NCBI GenBank assembly: GCA_028874215.1
Contig: JAPPLF010000020.1
Location: 1 to 56,229 of the forward strand
Direction of reading: 5' to 3'
Origin: Acidobacteriota bacterium
GTDB taxonomy: Bacteria; Acidobacteriota; UBA6911; RPQK01; JAJDTT01
DNA length: 56,229 bases
In this document: positions 8,178 through 17,183 of the stretch, piece after piece
Layout: each line of letters starts with the position of its first letter
Numbering within the stretch: the stretch's first letter is position 1
The notes under the pieces: generated by a model
Database searches by the model: none
Seen by the model: the letters and a program-made list of their open reading frames with translations, nothing else
What the model was told of the DNA's origin: nothing
Translations under genes and position numbers: made by a program

Positions 8178-10931
8178 TCAAAAGGAGTACTTGAGCGCGA
8201 CCTCGATCTCGCGGGAGCGATGGGCCCCGAAGATCTTTCCGAAGAGCGAGGTCCCGACGACGGCGTTGGGCTGGCGGAAGTTGACCTGGTTGAAGGCGTT
8301 GAAGAGTTCCACGCGAAGCTCCACGAGATCTCCGTTGACCAACCGGGTCTGCTTGATCAGGCTGATGTCCCAAGCATGATATCCGGGACGCCTCAGGATG
8401 TTCCTTCCCGAATTGCCGAAGGAGTAGGGCGCCGGCTCGGCGAAGTCGTCCACCGGGAACCACATGTCCACCGAGGAGTCGAACCGGTCGCCCGGCGTCA
8501 TGGCAATTCGATCCGCCCGGTCTCCTCCGAGTCCATCGTTATTCCCGTCGCCCGGCACGAAAACGCTGAAGGGCGTCCCGTCCTGGATTCGGGTGATGCC
8601 CGAGAGCCGCCAGCCGTCCACCAGTTGTAGCAGCGGGTTGCGTCCCTCGGCACCCAGCGTCCGCTCCCTTCCCGGCGGCAGGTCGATGATGTAGTTCAAG
8701 GAGAACTGGCGAATGGGGATCCCCCGGGCGGAAGCTCGTTCGGCCTTCAGATTTCGCGGGTTCGAAGGTTCGCGGCGATAGCGGTCGTCCAGTGAACGGT
8801 GGAACGTAAAGGCGGAACGGAGAGACATGCCGTCGCTCAGACGGCGCTCCGCCGACAAAATCATCCGGTGGCTGCTCCCGGATGATGCGCCGGTCAAGAT
8901 CCGAAACCGGCCGAAATCAGGGTTCGGCCGCCGTGACTGGATCGGACCGGGCGCCGGGAGCGGTATGTTTCCCGGGAGGACCCGGCTCCACCCGGTCCTC
9001 TTGTTTCCATAGTAGGAGGCCCGCAGTTGCCACACCTCCTGGAAGTCGTTCTCGAGAATCAACGTCCAGGCCTGCACGTAAGGCGTTCTCAGTCCGGTCT
9101 CGATCCCGCGGACCACCAGTTCGGGAGGCGCCACGTTCTCGAAGGGGTTCGCCAGATCCAGATCGGGACTGTCCACGGGGGATTGGGCGCTTTCCGTGTA
9201 GTAGAAAGGATAGTTCTTCCCCAGATAGCGGCTGAAACTACTGCTCCCCACCACCGAATAGTAGAGGGAGTACGAGGCCCGGAACACCAATCTGTTGGTC
9301 CTGAAAGGCCGGTAGGACAAACCGATCCGGGGGGCCCAGTCGTTGCGGTCGGGGAACACCATTCCGCCCCGTCCCGCCCTCTCCAGGCCCAGGGACCGGG
9401 CTTCGAAGCTGTCGGCAACGACGATCCGGCCCGAGGCCGGGGGCTCGAACAGGAGCGGAAAGAAACCGGAGATGGTATCGGTGTTCGACCGGTAAGGAGA
9501 AGCGTAATGGTAGGCAACGCCCCCTGTCAGCGCCAAAATCGGACTCAACCGCCAGCGGTCCCGGATATAAGCCTGCCACTGGTTGCGCCGCAAGTCCGTC
9601 CTGTCCGATCCCACCGTCCGCGAGGCCACACTGGGCAGACCCAGAACGAAATCCGCAAACCCGTCACCGGTGTAGAACCCGCTGAATTCGAATTCGCCGC
9701 GGCCGCGGCCTTCGATGTGCGTGTCGTTGACCTGGCGTTGGGTCAGGCTCGTTCCCATGGTCAGGGTGTGATCCCCCAGCGCCGTGGTGGTGGAGAACGA
9801 ACCGGAGTACCGGTTGCTGAGCCACTTGTAAGGAGATGATGAATCCCCGAAGGAAGCGTAACCCGTGACTTCGAAATCCGGATATCCTTCGGTCAGGGCG
9901 TCGGGAGCGGCCAGGCCCGAAATCCCCACCGAATCCAGCAAACCCACCTGGCCGGAGTTGGGAGACACGCTCAGGCTCAGGTAGCGGTTGTATCCTATGG
10001 AGCCTTCGGTGACCCAGCGGGTCCCCAAGGTCCGGTTGTGGGAGAGGCTCACGGATTGGCTGCGGAGCGTCCGATCCCAGCCGAAGGCGGGAAGCGGATG
10101 AACCAACTTCCCGTCACCGTCGGTCAGCTCGTACTGGAGATAGCTACTGGCATCGTCGTCGCCGGTATAGTCGACGCGAAAGAGGTAGGTATCCCGGTTG
10201 GTCACCCGGGGCTGGTTGTTGACGAAGTTCCGGTCGGGGTCCGGGCTATTGGGGTCGGGAATGACCCGGAATAGATTCCTGGCGACCGGATGCAGCCGGC
10301 TCCGGGGAATTTGATTTCCCGGAAACGGCTCTCCCGTCAGCGGATCGACGATGGGGGCCTCGAGGCTGCTGAAATCGCCCTGCTTCATCTCCGGCGCCGG
10401 CACATGCGAGAGCAGAGTCGAACCCTTGATGATGCGCAGGCTCTGGAGACTTCCGAAGAGTTGGATCTTGTCTCCGACCCGGGCGCCCAGTCTGGCTCCG
10501 AACTCGTTCCTCTTGTACTCGGGAAGCGGTTTCCCTCCGGGATCGAAGAAGTTTCGGGCGTCGAGGTTGTCGTTCCGGTGAAACCAGTACACCGAGCCGT
10601 TCAGTCTCCCGGCCTGTTTCGCCGGAAACGGGTTGATCATCTCCGATAGCGAGGGGGCCGGAGTCGAGGCGGCCGTTTCGCGAGCCAGTCCGACCTGGTA
10701 GTCGCGGATCTGATCCAGGGCGCTCTTCCCGGAACGTCCGCCACTCTCCTGGGAGGCGGCTTCGGCCTTCTTGGGCTCGGCCCGGGCCGAACCCTGATGC
10801 CAGAGGCCGATCACGAGCCCGAAGACGAGCATCGATTTCAAGAGGCGGGAAACACTGGTGCCCATCCAGATTCGGTGATGCGCGTTCCTCTGGCGGAACG
10901 AAGGATCAGCAGAGCGATGGGGTGGGATCAC
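8178..10931 (-). CDS. Oar-like TonB-dependent receptor barrel lacking carboxypeptidase-like and plug domains
   Basis: This outer-membrane beta-barrel protein of 917 residues resembles the barrel of acidobacterial Oar-type TonB receptors: RNDNLDARNFFD, then MKQGDFS, PFPGNQIPRSRLHPVA, FRVDY and a C-terminal VALKYSF ending in Phe. The protein goes almost directly from the signal peptide to the barrel. The ~250-residue carboxypeptidase regulatory and plug domains usual in the family are missing, and I see no TonB box. It may be an outer-membrane pore or act with a separate plug. The GTG at 10931 overlaps the stop of the upstream secreted-protein gene (GTGA), indicating coupling; an ATG at 10865 is the alternative start and gives a more usual signal peptide. 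Confidence 0.85.
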   Translation of the reverse strand: MIPPHRSADPSFRQRNAHHRIWMGTSVSRLLKSMLVFGLVIGLWHQGSARAEPKKAEAASQESGGRSGKSALDQIRDYQVGLARETAASTPAPSLSEMINPFPAKQAGRLNGSVYWFHRNDNLDARNFFDPGGKPLPEYKRNEFGARLGARVGDKIQLFGSLQSLRIIKGSTLLSHVPAPEMKQGDFSSLEAPIVDPLTGEPFPGNQIPRSRLHPVARNLFRVIPDPNSPDPDRNFVNNQPRVTNRDTYLFRVDYTGDDDASSYLQYELTDGDGKLVHPLPAFGWDRTLRSQSVSLSHNRTLGTRWVTEGSIGYNRYLSLSVSPNSGQVGLLDSVGISGLAAPDALTEGYPDFEVTGYASFGDSSSPYKWLSNRYSGSFSTTTALGDHTLTMGTSLTQRQVNDTHIEGRGRGEFEFSGFYTGDGFADFVLGLPSVASRTVGSDRTDLRRNQWQAYIRDRWRLSPILALTGGVAYHYASPYRSNTDTISGFFPLLFEPPASGRIVVADSFEARSLGLERAGRGGMVFPDRNDWAPRIGLSYRPFRTNRLVFRASYSLYYSVVGSSSFSRYLGKNYPFYYTESAQSPVDSPDLDLANPFENVAPPELVVRGIETGLRTPYVQAWTLILENDFQEVWQLRASYYGNKRTGWSRVLPGNIPLPAPGPIQSRRPNPDFGRFRILTGASSGSSHRMILSAERRLSDGMSLRSAFTFHRSLDDRYRREPSNPRNLKAERASARGIPIRQFSLNYIIDLPPGRERTLGAEGRNPLLQLVDGWRLSGITRIQDGTPFSVFVPGDGNNDGLGGDRADRIAMTPGDRFDSSVDMWFPVDDFAEPAPYSFGNSGRNILRRPGYHAWDISLIKQTRLVNGDLVELRVELFNAFNQVNFRQPNAVVGTSLFGKIFGAHRSREIEVALKYSF

Positions 10932-11659
10932 AACACGAGCGCCCCTTCCACCAACATGTCGGAAACCGAGAAATTGACGCGCAACCGGCGGTAAACCGAC
11001 GGGATGTTGACCTCGAAGTTGACTTCCTTCTGGTCCGGCGAGACGACCGGGTCACCATCGATCCGGCGGGGAAAGACAAACTTGGCCCCCACCGCCTCCT
11101 CCCGGGGGGCAAAGTAGGCGGCCAGTTCGACCCGCGGAAAGCTCTCGGTGGCCAGATACGCCCGGTCTCTCATGGTCTCCAGGGTCTGGGAATCGAAGAA
11201 ACGCTTCACTCTGAGTTCCATGTTGGGGTTGTTGGACCGGAAACTGATGGTGACCACGATCCAACGGCTCACGTCCATATTCAGGCCGGGGGCAATGCCG
11301 GCATCGAGATGGCTCTTTGCCGCCGGGGTCATCTCGTCGTAGCCGTTCTGAATCTGTTGAATGCGGGCATAGGCCCGGCGAATGGGCGGGGCCGAAAGCA
11401 GCCGCACGAAGAAGGAATTGAAGATCTCCTTCTCCCCGTGAATCCCGCTGCCGACGCCTCCTACGACCCGGGTATAGGTCTGCTTTCGGGCCCAGGGAGA
11501 CCGGTTCAGAATCCGGGTGGCTTCAGCCAGCGTCCAATTGGAAAAATTTCTTTGCAGAATCTGCTGCGGGTCCGGGACGGCGGCGCCCACCGACAGGAAG
11601 AGCGACAAGATCAGACCCGTTCGCAGCAGCAATGGAACTCCTCGAAAGATTCCGGCCAA
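10928..11659 (-). CDS. Secreted protein of unknown function coupled to the receptor gene
   Basis: A 243-residue protein with a clear N-terminal signal peptide (hydrophobic RTGLILSLFLSVGAA, cleavage expected near residue 28). I do not recognise the mature part. It is rich in beta-strand-like segments at its C terminus (VSPDQKEVNFEVNIPS, RVNFSVSDML) and has an aromatic central region (IHGEKEIFNSFFVRLL). Its TGA overlaps the start of the downstream barrel gene by a GTGA junction. The two proteins are therefore probably made together and may act together in the outer membrane. This is inference from position only. Confidence 0.75.
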   Translation of the reverse strand: MAGIFRGVPLLLRTGLILSLFLSVGAAVPDPQQILQRNFSNWTLAEATRILNRSPWARKQTYTRVVGGVGSGIHGEKEIFNSFFVRLLSAPPIRRAYARIQQIQNGYDEMTPAAKSHLDAGIAPGLNMDVSRWIVVTISFRSNNPNMELRVKRFFDSQTLETMRDRAYLATESFPRVELAAYFAPREEAVGAKFVFPRRIDGDPVVSPDQKEVNFEVNIPSVYRRLRVNFSVSDMLVEGALVL

Positions 11660-11803
11660 TCCCCTCGTTCAGGAACTCACACTCCGCCGGACCGCGCCTG
11701 TCACACCCGGCGACGGCTTGCAAAAATTTTAACACAGGGGACTGCGCGGTCCGGCTGGCCGGACGGAAAGAGGAGCGAATCACTACGGGAGCCCGGTGCC
11801 CCG

Positions 11804-13339
11804 TCAGGTTCCCGACGAACCGATGGTTTCGGGCTTGTAGCCTCCCCGCGAGCGGAAATAGCCGATCAGGACCAGGTAGCAGGCCAGCATGACGAGGGGA
11901 AGCACGGCGATCCTGGCCAGCGTTCCCTGCTTGGAAACCACCACAACCTCGCCGACGCGCTCCCGGTTCTCCTGGTCGAGACTTCCCAGAGCGGCCTGAT
12001 CCAAGGCGTTGTACCGGCCCAGAAGCCCCAGCTTCTCGGTCATGACCCGGGCATGCAGGGCCTGGTCTTCCTGTTTCATCAGGCGATCGAACGCCTGGTC
12101 CTGAAAGGTGCCGATGAGGGGTCCGCCCAGGACCCCCACCGCCAGCATCCCGACCCCGGCGATGGCGTTCAGGGTCAAGGCCCCGCCGCGGGGAAAGGAC
12201 TCGCTCACGACTCCCAGGGTCGCCGGCCAGAAGAAGGTCTTGCCCACGCCGTAGAGCGTGGCGGCCAGGAAAATCACGGAGGCGGCCTGGCCGGCGGAAG
12301 ACAACCAGAAAAGGCCGGCGGCGGCGATGAGGGCCGAAACGGCCAGAAGGCCCAAGGGGGAGATGCGGTGGATGATGGGGCCCGCGAAGAAGCGGAGGAC
12401 GAACATGATGAGGGACGTGTAGATCAGGACCAGGGCGCCGGCGTCGGGACTGGCCAACACGGAACTCATCAGGTCGGCGATCCAACTGTCGGTTCCCAGT
12501 TCGGTCGTCGCCAGGGGCATCATGATCAGCAGCAGGAAGACGAACATGGGCCGTCCCAACGAGCGGACGAAGTAGACGAACGCGGCCGTCGGCGCCACCA
12601 CCAGCACCACCTTCATCCAGGGCTCGAGCGCGCTCTGGTGGACCAGCAGGATCTGGTCCAGTCCCTGCACCAGCAGATAGCAGACAATCAGGCAGCTCGC
12701 CGCGCCGAATTCCCGGAGCATGTCCAGGTAGGGGACGCCGGCGGCCACCCGCTCCTGAACGGGAAACTTCCGGCCCAGCAACAGGAACCCGTAAAGGACG
12801 GTGGGAATCACTACCAGGCCCACTTTCCATTGCCACAGGCTGCCGGAAAGTCCTCCCAGCGTGTCCCCCGTTCCCAGGGTCATGGCCAGGAGGCCGCCCA
12901 GGACCAGGCCTCCGGGCCAGCCGGCGTGGAGCACGCTCAGGTAGTGCGTTTTCTGCTTGTCGTAGATGGTGGCCACCACGGGATTGATCACCGCTTCGAC
13001 GATCCCGTTGGAAAGGGCGAACAGGAAGGTGCCCAAGTACAGAGTCGAGAAGTCTTCGGCGAAGATGGTGATCACGGCCGACGCCAGGTGACCCGCGAAG
13101 GCGAGCACCATGGAGACTCCGTAACCGATCCGGTCCACAACCAGACTGAAGAGAATGATGGAGATGGCGAAGGGATAGAGGCCCGCTCCCACCAGGTACC
13201 CGATCTGCTCTCCGCTGAGATTGAACTGGGCCCGCCAGTCATCCAGGATCATGGCCCGCACGACGAATCCGAACGCGGTGGCCACCAGCGCAAAGAAACA
13301 TCCCAGAAACAGCCTTCGCCCACCGCTTCCATTCGACAT
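11804..13339 (-). CDS. MFS transporter
   Basis: A 511-residue major facilitator superfamily permease with about 12 hydrophobic helices. The N-terminal half has the FALVATAFGFVVRAMILDDW start and VVDRIGYGVSM loop typical of a sugar-permease-like MFS branch. A long hydrophilic loop of about 80 residues rich in charged amino acids lies between the last two helices, which is unusual. The start ATG follows GAGGTGG. The gene is divergent from the nucleotidyltransferase-kinase fusion, so it may import a sugar or aminosugar for that pathway; that link is inference. Confidence 0.85.
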   Translation of the reverse strand: MSNGSGGRRLFLGCFFALVATAFGFVVRAMILDDWRAQFNLSGEQIGYLVGAGLYPFAISIILFSLVVDRIGYGVSMVLAFAGHLASAVITIFAEDFSTLYLGTFLFALSNGIVEAVINPVVATIYDKQKTHYLSVLHAGWPGGLVLGGLLAMTLGTGDTLGGLSGSLWQWKVGLVVIPTVLYGFLLLGRKFPVQERVAAGVPYLDMLREFGAASCLIVCYLLVQGLDQILLVHQSALEPWMKVVLVVAPTAAFVYFVRSLGRPMFVFLLLIMMPLATTELGTDSWIADLMSSVLASPDAGALVLIYTSLIMFVLRFFAGPIIHRISPLGLLAVSALIAAAGLFWLSSAGQAASVIFLAATLYGVGKTFFWPATLGVVSESFPRGGALTLNAIAGVGMLAVGVLGGPLIGTFQDQAFDRLMKQEDQALHARVMTEKLGLLGRYNALDQAALGSLDQENRERVGEVVVVSKQGTLARIAVLPLVMLACYLVLIGYFRSRGGYKPETIGSSGT

Positions 13340-13532
13340 GAATCCACCTCTCTTCTGTTGAACCGGAACCGGATCCGGTCCCGCCGCACCCGGAAATTTT
13401 GAGGGACGCCCCGCCGAGAGTCAATCGACTCGGCAAGCCACGGAGGGCGCCCGCAAGGGGTGCCCCAATGCGCCGGCGGCTGGAAAGCCGCCGCTCCACC
13501 TTGGTAGGATTTCGGCGGCAAGACCACGCGAG
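13340..13532. promoter_or_regulatory. Intergenic region with three inverted repeats between divergent genes
   Basis: This 193-bp divergent region contains GCCGAG/CTCGGC at 13413-13434, a GC-rich GGGC/GCCC repeat at about 13445-13465 and a perfect 7-bp stem GGCGGCT/AGCCGCC with a GGAA loop at 13475-13492. The middle repeat resembles the hairpin at 24436-24460. They may be mobile or structural repeats, or operators. I cannot identify -35/-10 promoter boxes with confidence. Confidence 0.45.
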
Positions 13533-16001
13533 ATGGAGACCACCTGCGTCATTCTCTGCGGCGGACACGGTAGGCGCATGGGCTCCTCCCGGCACCACAA
13601 GGTCTGTTTCCCCATCGCCGGAGTCCCCGCCATCGTCCGCATCATCGACACTCTCAAGTCCGCCGGACTGAAGCATTTTCTCCTGGTCGTGGGCCAACGG
13701 GCCGTCGACGTCATGGAAACGGTGACCCGGGTCCACCCCGATGTCTCCTTCGCATACCAACCCGAAGCGCTGGGGACAGGGCACGCGGCCAGGTGCGCCG
13801 CCCGGGTCCTGCGCGACCGGCGTGCCGGCGGCGACGTCCTGATCACCATGGGAGACAAGGTCATCGAGGCCCAGGTGGTGCGGGACCTGATGGAACGCCA
13901 CCGGTCGGAAGCCGCTGACCTGACGCTCGCGGCTCTCCCCAAGGAGACGGAAAGCAGCGCCGGCCGGATCCTGCTGAACTCGGAATCGAGACCCCTGGCC
14001 GTGGTCGAGGTGGCCGACATCCACCGCTCGTCGGAGACCGGGATCCCCATCACGGTCGCGGGCAAGGAATTGTCCGCCGCCGGGATCGAGTCCGGAAGCC
14101 GATTGCTCAACACCTCCCTCTATCTCTTCAGAGGAGAATCCCTCCACTCCTCCCTGGCGGCCCTCGCGGCCGACAACGCCCAGCAGGAACTCTACCTGAC
14201 GGACACGGTGGAGCAGGTTTCCGCCAACGGAGGCGCCACTTCGGTGCTGGAGGTGGCCGACCCACAGGATCTCATGGGGTTCAACACCCCGGAGGAGTTG
14301 CTCCGGATCGAGGAGGCGCTGGGCCGGCGCAAGCCTCTTGGCGGGGGTCCCGCGGAGCCTCTCCCGCAGATCGACCCGAGCCGTCTGAAACCGGCCGGCG
14401 AGTGGTTGGAGATCCTGAACCGGAAGCCCCCGTCCCTGCTGCGGTCTCTCTCGCGGGTATACGGCTCCGGCGGAGTCCTCCTGGAACCGCGCATTCGCGC
14501 CTGCCGCCGCCTGGTGGAACGTTTCGTCGAGAGCCACGGCGCGGCGCGCCCCATGGTGCTGGCGCGAGCTCCGGGACGTCTCAACCTCATGGGACGGCAC
14601 GTGGACCACCGGGGCGGGTACGTGAACACCATGGCCATCAACCGGGAGATCCTGTTGGCCGCCTCTCCCCGGGCGGACGACAGCGTCACTCTTCGGCACC
14701 TCTCTTCGGACGAATTTCCCGAAAGGACCTTTCGCATCCGCGATCTGTTGCCCGACACCGACTGGCTGGCCTGGATGGACTTCATCAGTTCCTACACCGT
14801 CAACCAGTTTCTCAGCGTCTCACGGGGAGATTGGAGCAACTACGCCCGGGCCGCCGTGCTGCGACTCCAGCACGCCTACCCTCACCGCAGGTTGCGGGGA
14901 ATGGACTGCGTCGTCTGGGGGGACATCCCCCTGGGCGCCGGCCTCTCCAGCAGCTCGGCTCTGGTGGTGGCCATGGCGGAGGCGTCGGTGGCCCTCAACC
15001 AACTGGCTCTGAGCACCCGGCAATTCGTGGATCTGTGCGGCGAGGGGGAATGGTTCGTCGGGTCCCGCGGCGGAATCGCCGACCAGGCCGCCATCCGCGG
15101 CGGGGAGAAGGACAAGGTCAGCAAGATCGGGTTCTTTCCGTTCCGGATCGAAGAGACCATCGACCTGCCCCGGGAGCTGTCGGTCATCATCGCCAACAGC
15201 CGGACCGCCGTATCCAAGAGCCACGAGGCCCGGCACACCTTCAATCACCGGGTGGCCTGCTACGACCTGGCGGAGATGTTGCTGCGCGAGCACGCTTCCT
15301 TCCTGGGAGCCATGAATCACCTCAGGGACCTGGACCCCGCCAAGCTGGGCCTGTCTCAGGCCGAGATCTACCGCCTGCTGAAACAGTTGCCCCAGCAGAC
15401 CGGCCGCCGCGGCATTTTAAAGCAGTTGCCGGACCAGACCGAACGAGTCGGGGAGATCTTCTCGACTCACGACGACCTGGGGAAATATCCCCTGAGGGGG
15501 GTCGCTCTCTTCGGCGTCACCGAGTGCCGGCGCAGCGACCGGTTCTCCCGGCTCCTGAAGGACCGCCGGTTCGCCCGGATCGGAGAGATGATGCGGGTCA
15601 GCCACGACGGCGACCGCATCGTCCGGCATGACCAGGACCGGCCCCGTCCTCATTCCACCGCCTGCGGCGACCTGCAGTTGGACCGCCTGATCCGGGACTC
15701 CTTCTCCCCGGATCCCGCCAGGAGAGACCGCGCCCGCCTCTGGATGCAGCCGGGCAGCTATGCCTGCTCCACGCCCAAAATCGATCGGATCGTGGATCTG
15801 TCCTGTGCCCAACCGGGGGTCGTGGGGGCTCAACTTTCAGGTGCGGGCCTGGGGGGCTGCGCCATGATCCTGGTCCGAAGCGCGGCGGTCGAGCGCACAC
15901 TGAAACATCTGACCCGTGCCTGGCATGAAGCCCAGGGCCTGGAGGTCGATGCCTATGTCTGCCGGCCGGTGGCGGGAAGCGGACTCATCGACTGCCGGTG
16001 A
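13533..16001 (+). CDS. Bifunctional protein: sugar-nucleotide pyrophosphorylase domain fused to a GHMP (galactokinase-family) sugar kinase
   Basis: This 822-residue fusion would phosphorylate a free sugar at C1 and then activate it to a nucleotide sugar. Residues 1-~250 are a nucleotidyltransferase with ILCGGHGRRMGS near residue 6-17 and a downstream Lys, as in GlmU-like enzymes. Residues ~330-820 are a galactokinase-family kinase: APGRLNLMGRHVD near 349, the ATP loop GAGLSSSSALV near 470, and GGIADQ, holding the catalytic Asp, near 513. In galactokinases the first motif reads GEHxD; here the sugar-contacting Glu is Arg, so the substrate is probably not galactose. The arrangement resembles the fucose enzyme FKP. 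NagA follows 24 bases downstream, hinting at an aminosugar, which is inference. Confidence 0.83.
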   Translation: METTCVILCGGHGRRMGSSRHHKVCFPIAGVPAIVRIIDTLKSAGLKHFLLVVGQRAVDVMETVTRVHPDVSFAYQPEALGTGHAARCAARVLRDRRAGGDVLITMGDKVIEAQVVRDLMERHRSEAADLTLAALPKETESSAGRILLNSESRPLAVVEVADIHRSSETGIPITVAGKELSAAGIESGSRLLNTSLYLFRGESLHSSLAALAADNAQQELYLTDTVEQVSANGGATSVLEVADPQDLMGFNTPEELLRIEEALGRRKPLGGGPAEPLPQIDPSRLKPAGEWLEILNRKPPSLLRSLSRVYGSGGVLLEPRIRACRRLVERFVESHGAARPMVLARAPGRLNLMGRHVDHRGGYVNTMAINREILLAASPRADDSVTLRHLSSDEFPERTFRIRDLLPDTDWLAWMDFISSYTVNQFLSVSRGDWSNYARAAVLRLQHAYPHRRLRGMDCVVWGDIPLGAGLSSSSALVVAMAEASVALNQLALSTRQFVDLCGEGEWFVGSRGGIADQAAIRGGEKDKVSKIGFFPFRIEETIDLPRELSVIIANSRTAVSKSHEARHTFNHRVACYDLAEMLLREHASFLGAMNHLRDLDPAKLGLSQAEIYRLLKQLPQQTGRRGILKQLPDQTERVGEIFSTHDDLGKYPLRGVALFGVTECRRSDRFSRLLKDRRFARIGEMMRVSHDGDRIVRHDQDRPRPHSTACGDLQLDRLIRDSFSPDPARRDRARLWMQPGSYACSTPKIDRIVDLSCAQPGVVGAQLSGAGLGGCAMILVRSAAVERTLKHLTRAWHEAQGLEVDAYVCRPVAGSGLIDCR

Positions 16002-16025
16002 ACGGCGGGAGGAAGACGGGAAGAC

Positions 16026-17183
16026 ATGGTACCCACCCGCTTTGAAGGACGAGACGTTCGGACCGGGCGATCCATCTCCGTGGCCGTGACGGGTGAGACC
16101 ATCGCCGATGTTCGGACCGGGAATCGCGCCGGGTCCGGACCCTGGATCGCTCCGGCCCTGTTGGACATCCAGCTCAACGGCTTCGGCGGTTACGGGTTCA
16201 ATGAAGCGGAGACCGCGCCGGAATCGGTGGCGAGGGTGGTCCGAAGTCAGTGGAGGGCCGGGATCGGCGCCTTCCTGCCGACCGTCACCACGCACTCCCA
16301 GGACAGGATGCTCCATTCCCTGAGGGCCATCACGGCCGCTTGCCGGGACCCCGGCACCCGCCGCTCGATCCTGGGAATCCACGTGGAGGGTCCCCACATC
16401 TCACGGCTGGACGGCCCCAGGGGAGCCCACCCGCTGAAACATGTCCGGCTGCCCTCGTGGGATGAATTCCTCCGGATGCAGGAAGCCGCCGAAGGCGGAA
16501 TCCTCCTGGTGACGCTGGCGCCGGAGCTGGAGGGGGCCATCCCCTTCATCGAGCGATTGGCGGAAGCAGGGGTCGTGGTCGCCGTCGGTCACACCAACGC
16601 CTCGGCGCACGATCTGGACTCCGCCATCAGGGCCGGCGCCCGTCTCTCGACCCACCTGGGAAACGGAGCCCACTCATTGCTTCCGCGGCATCCCAACTAC
16701 ATCTGGGAGCAACTGTCCAGAGACCGGCTCGACTGCAGCGTCATCGCCGACGGGCATCACCTCCCCGCCTCGGTTCTCAAGTGCATTCTGCGGTGCAAGG
16801 GAGTGGAGCGCATCATCCTCATCAGCGACGCCGTCACCCCCGCCGGACTCCCCCCCGGCACCTACCCGGCGGCGGGAGGAGCGGTGGAGGTGGCCGCCAA
16901 CGGCCGGATCTCCCTGGCCGGAACGCCATATCTGGCCGGGGCCGGGGCCCACTTGTGCCAGGGCGTCTCCAACCTGGTCCGCATGGGCGTGGCCTCCCGT
17001 CAGGACGCCCTTCGGATGGCGAGCCTGAATCCCGCCCGCCTCCTGGCTCGGGACGACCGTATGGGAGCCCTGGAAGCGGGAAAGCTGGCCCACCTGATTC
17101 AGTTCTCATGGACGGAGGAAGGGATCCGGGTCCATCGAACGGTACTCGGCGGTCAGGTGGTCTTCGACGACGGCGCCGCCTGA
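16026..17183 (+). CDS. nagA: N-acetylglucosamine-6-phosphate deacetylase
   Basis: This amidohydrolase removes the acetyl group from N-acetylglucosamine-6-phosphate in aminosugar catabolism or wall recycling. The metal site motifs are visible: HVEGPHIS near residue 118, GHTNA near 189 and HLGNGAHSL near 209, and the catalytic Asp in ISDAVTPAG near 265. The length of 385 is normal. The gene lies 24 bases behind the pyrophosphorylase-kinase fusion on the same strand, so they probably form an operon. Its 3' end overlaps the convergent recQ by 31 bases. Confidence 0.9.
   Translation: MVPTRFEGRDVRTGRSISVAVTGETIADVRTGNRAGSGPWIAPALLDIQLNGFGGYGFNEAETAPESVARVVRSQWRAGIGAFLPTVTTHSQDRMLHSLRAITAACRDPGTRRSILGIHVEGPHISRLDGPRGAHPLKHVRLPSWDEFLRMQEAAEGGILLVTLAPELEGAIPFIERLAEAGVVVAVGHTNASAHDLDSAIRAGARLSTHLGNGAHSLLPRHPNYIWEQLSRDRLDCSVIADGHHLPASVLKCILRCKGVERIILISDAVTPAGLPPGTYPAAGGAVEVAANGRISLAGTPYLAGAGAHLCQGVSNLVRMGVASRQDALRMASLNPARLLARDDRMGALEAGKLAHLIQFSWTEEGIRVHRTVLGGQVVFDDGAA

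Noticed and set aside
10922-13402. Long plus-strand open frame (826 codons) opposite the secreted protein and MFS genes
   Set aside because: It is low-complexity in translation (rich in Gln, Gly, His, Arg), has no family resemblance and lies exactly opposite well-supported genes.
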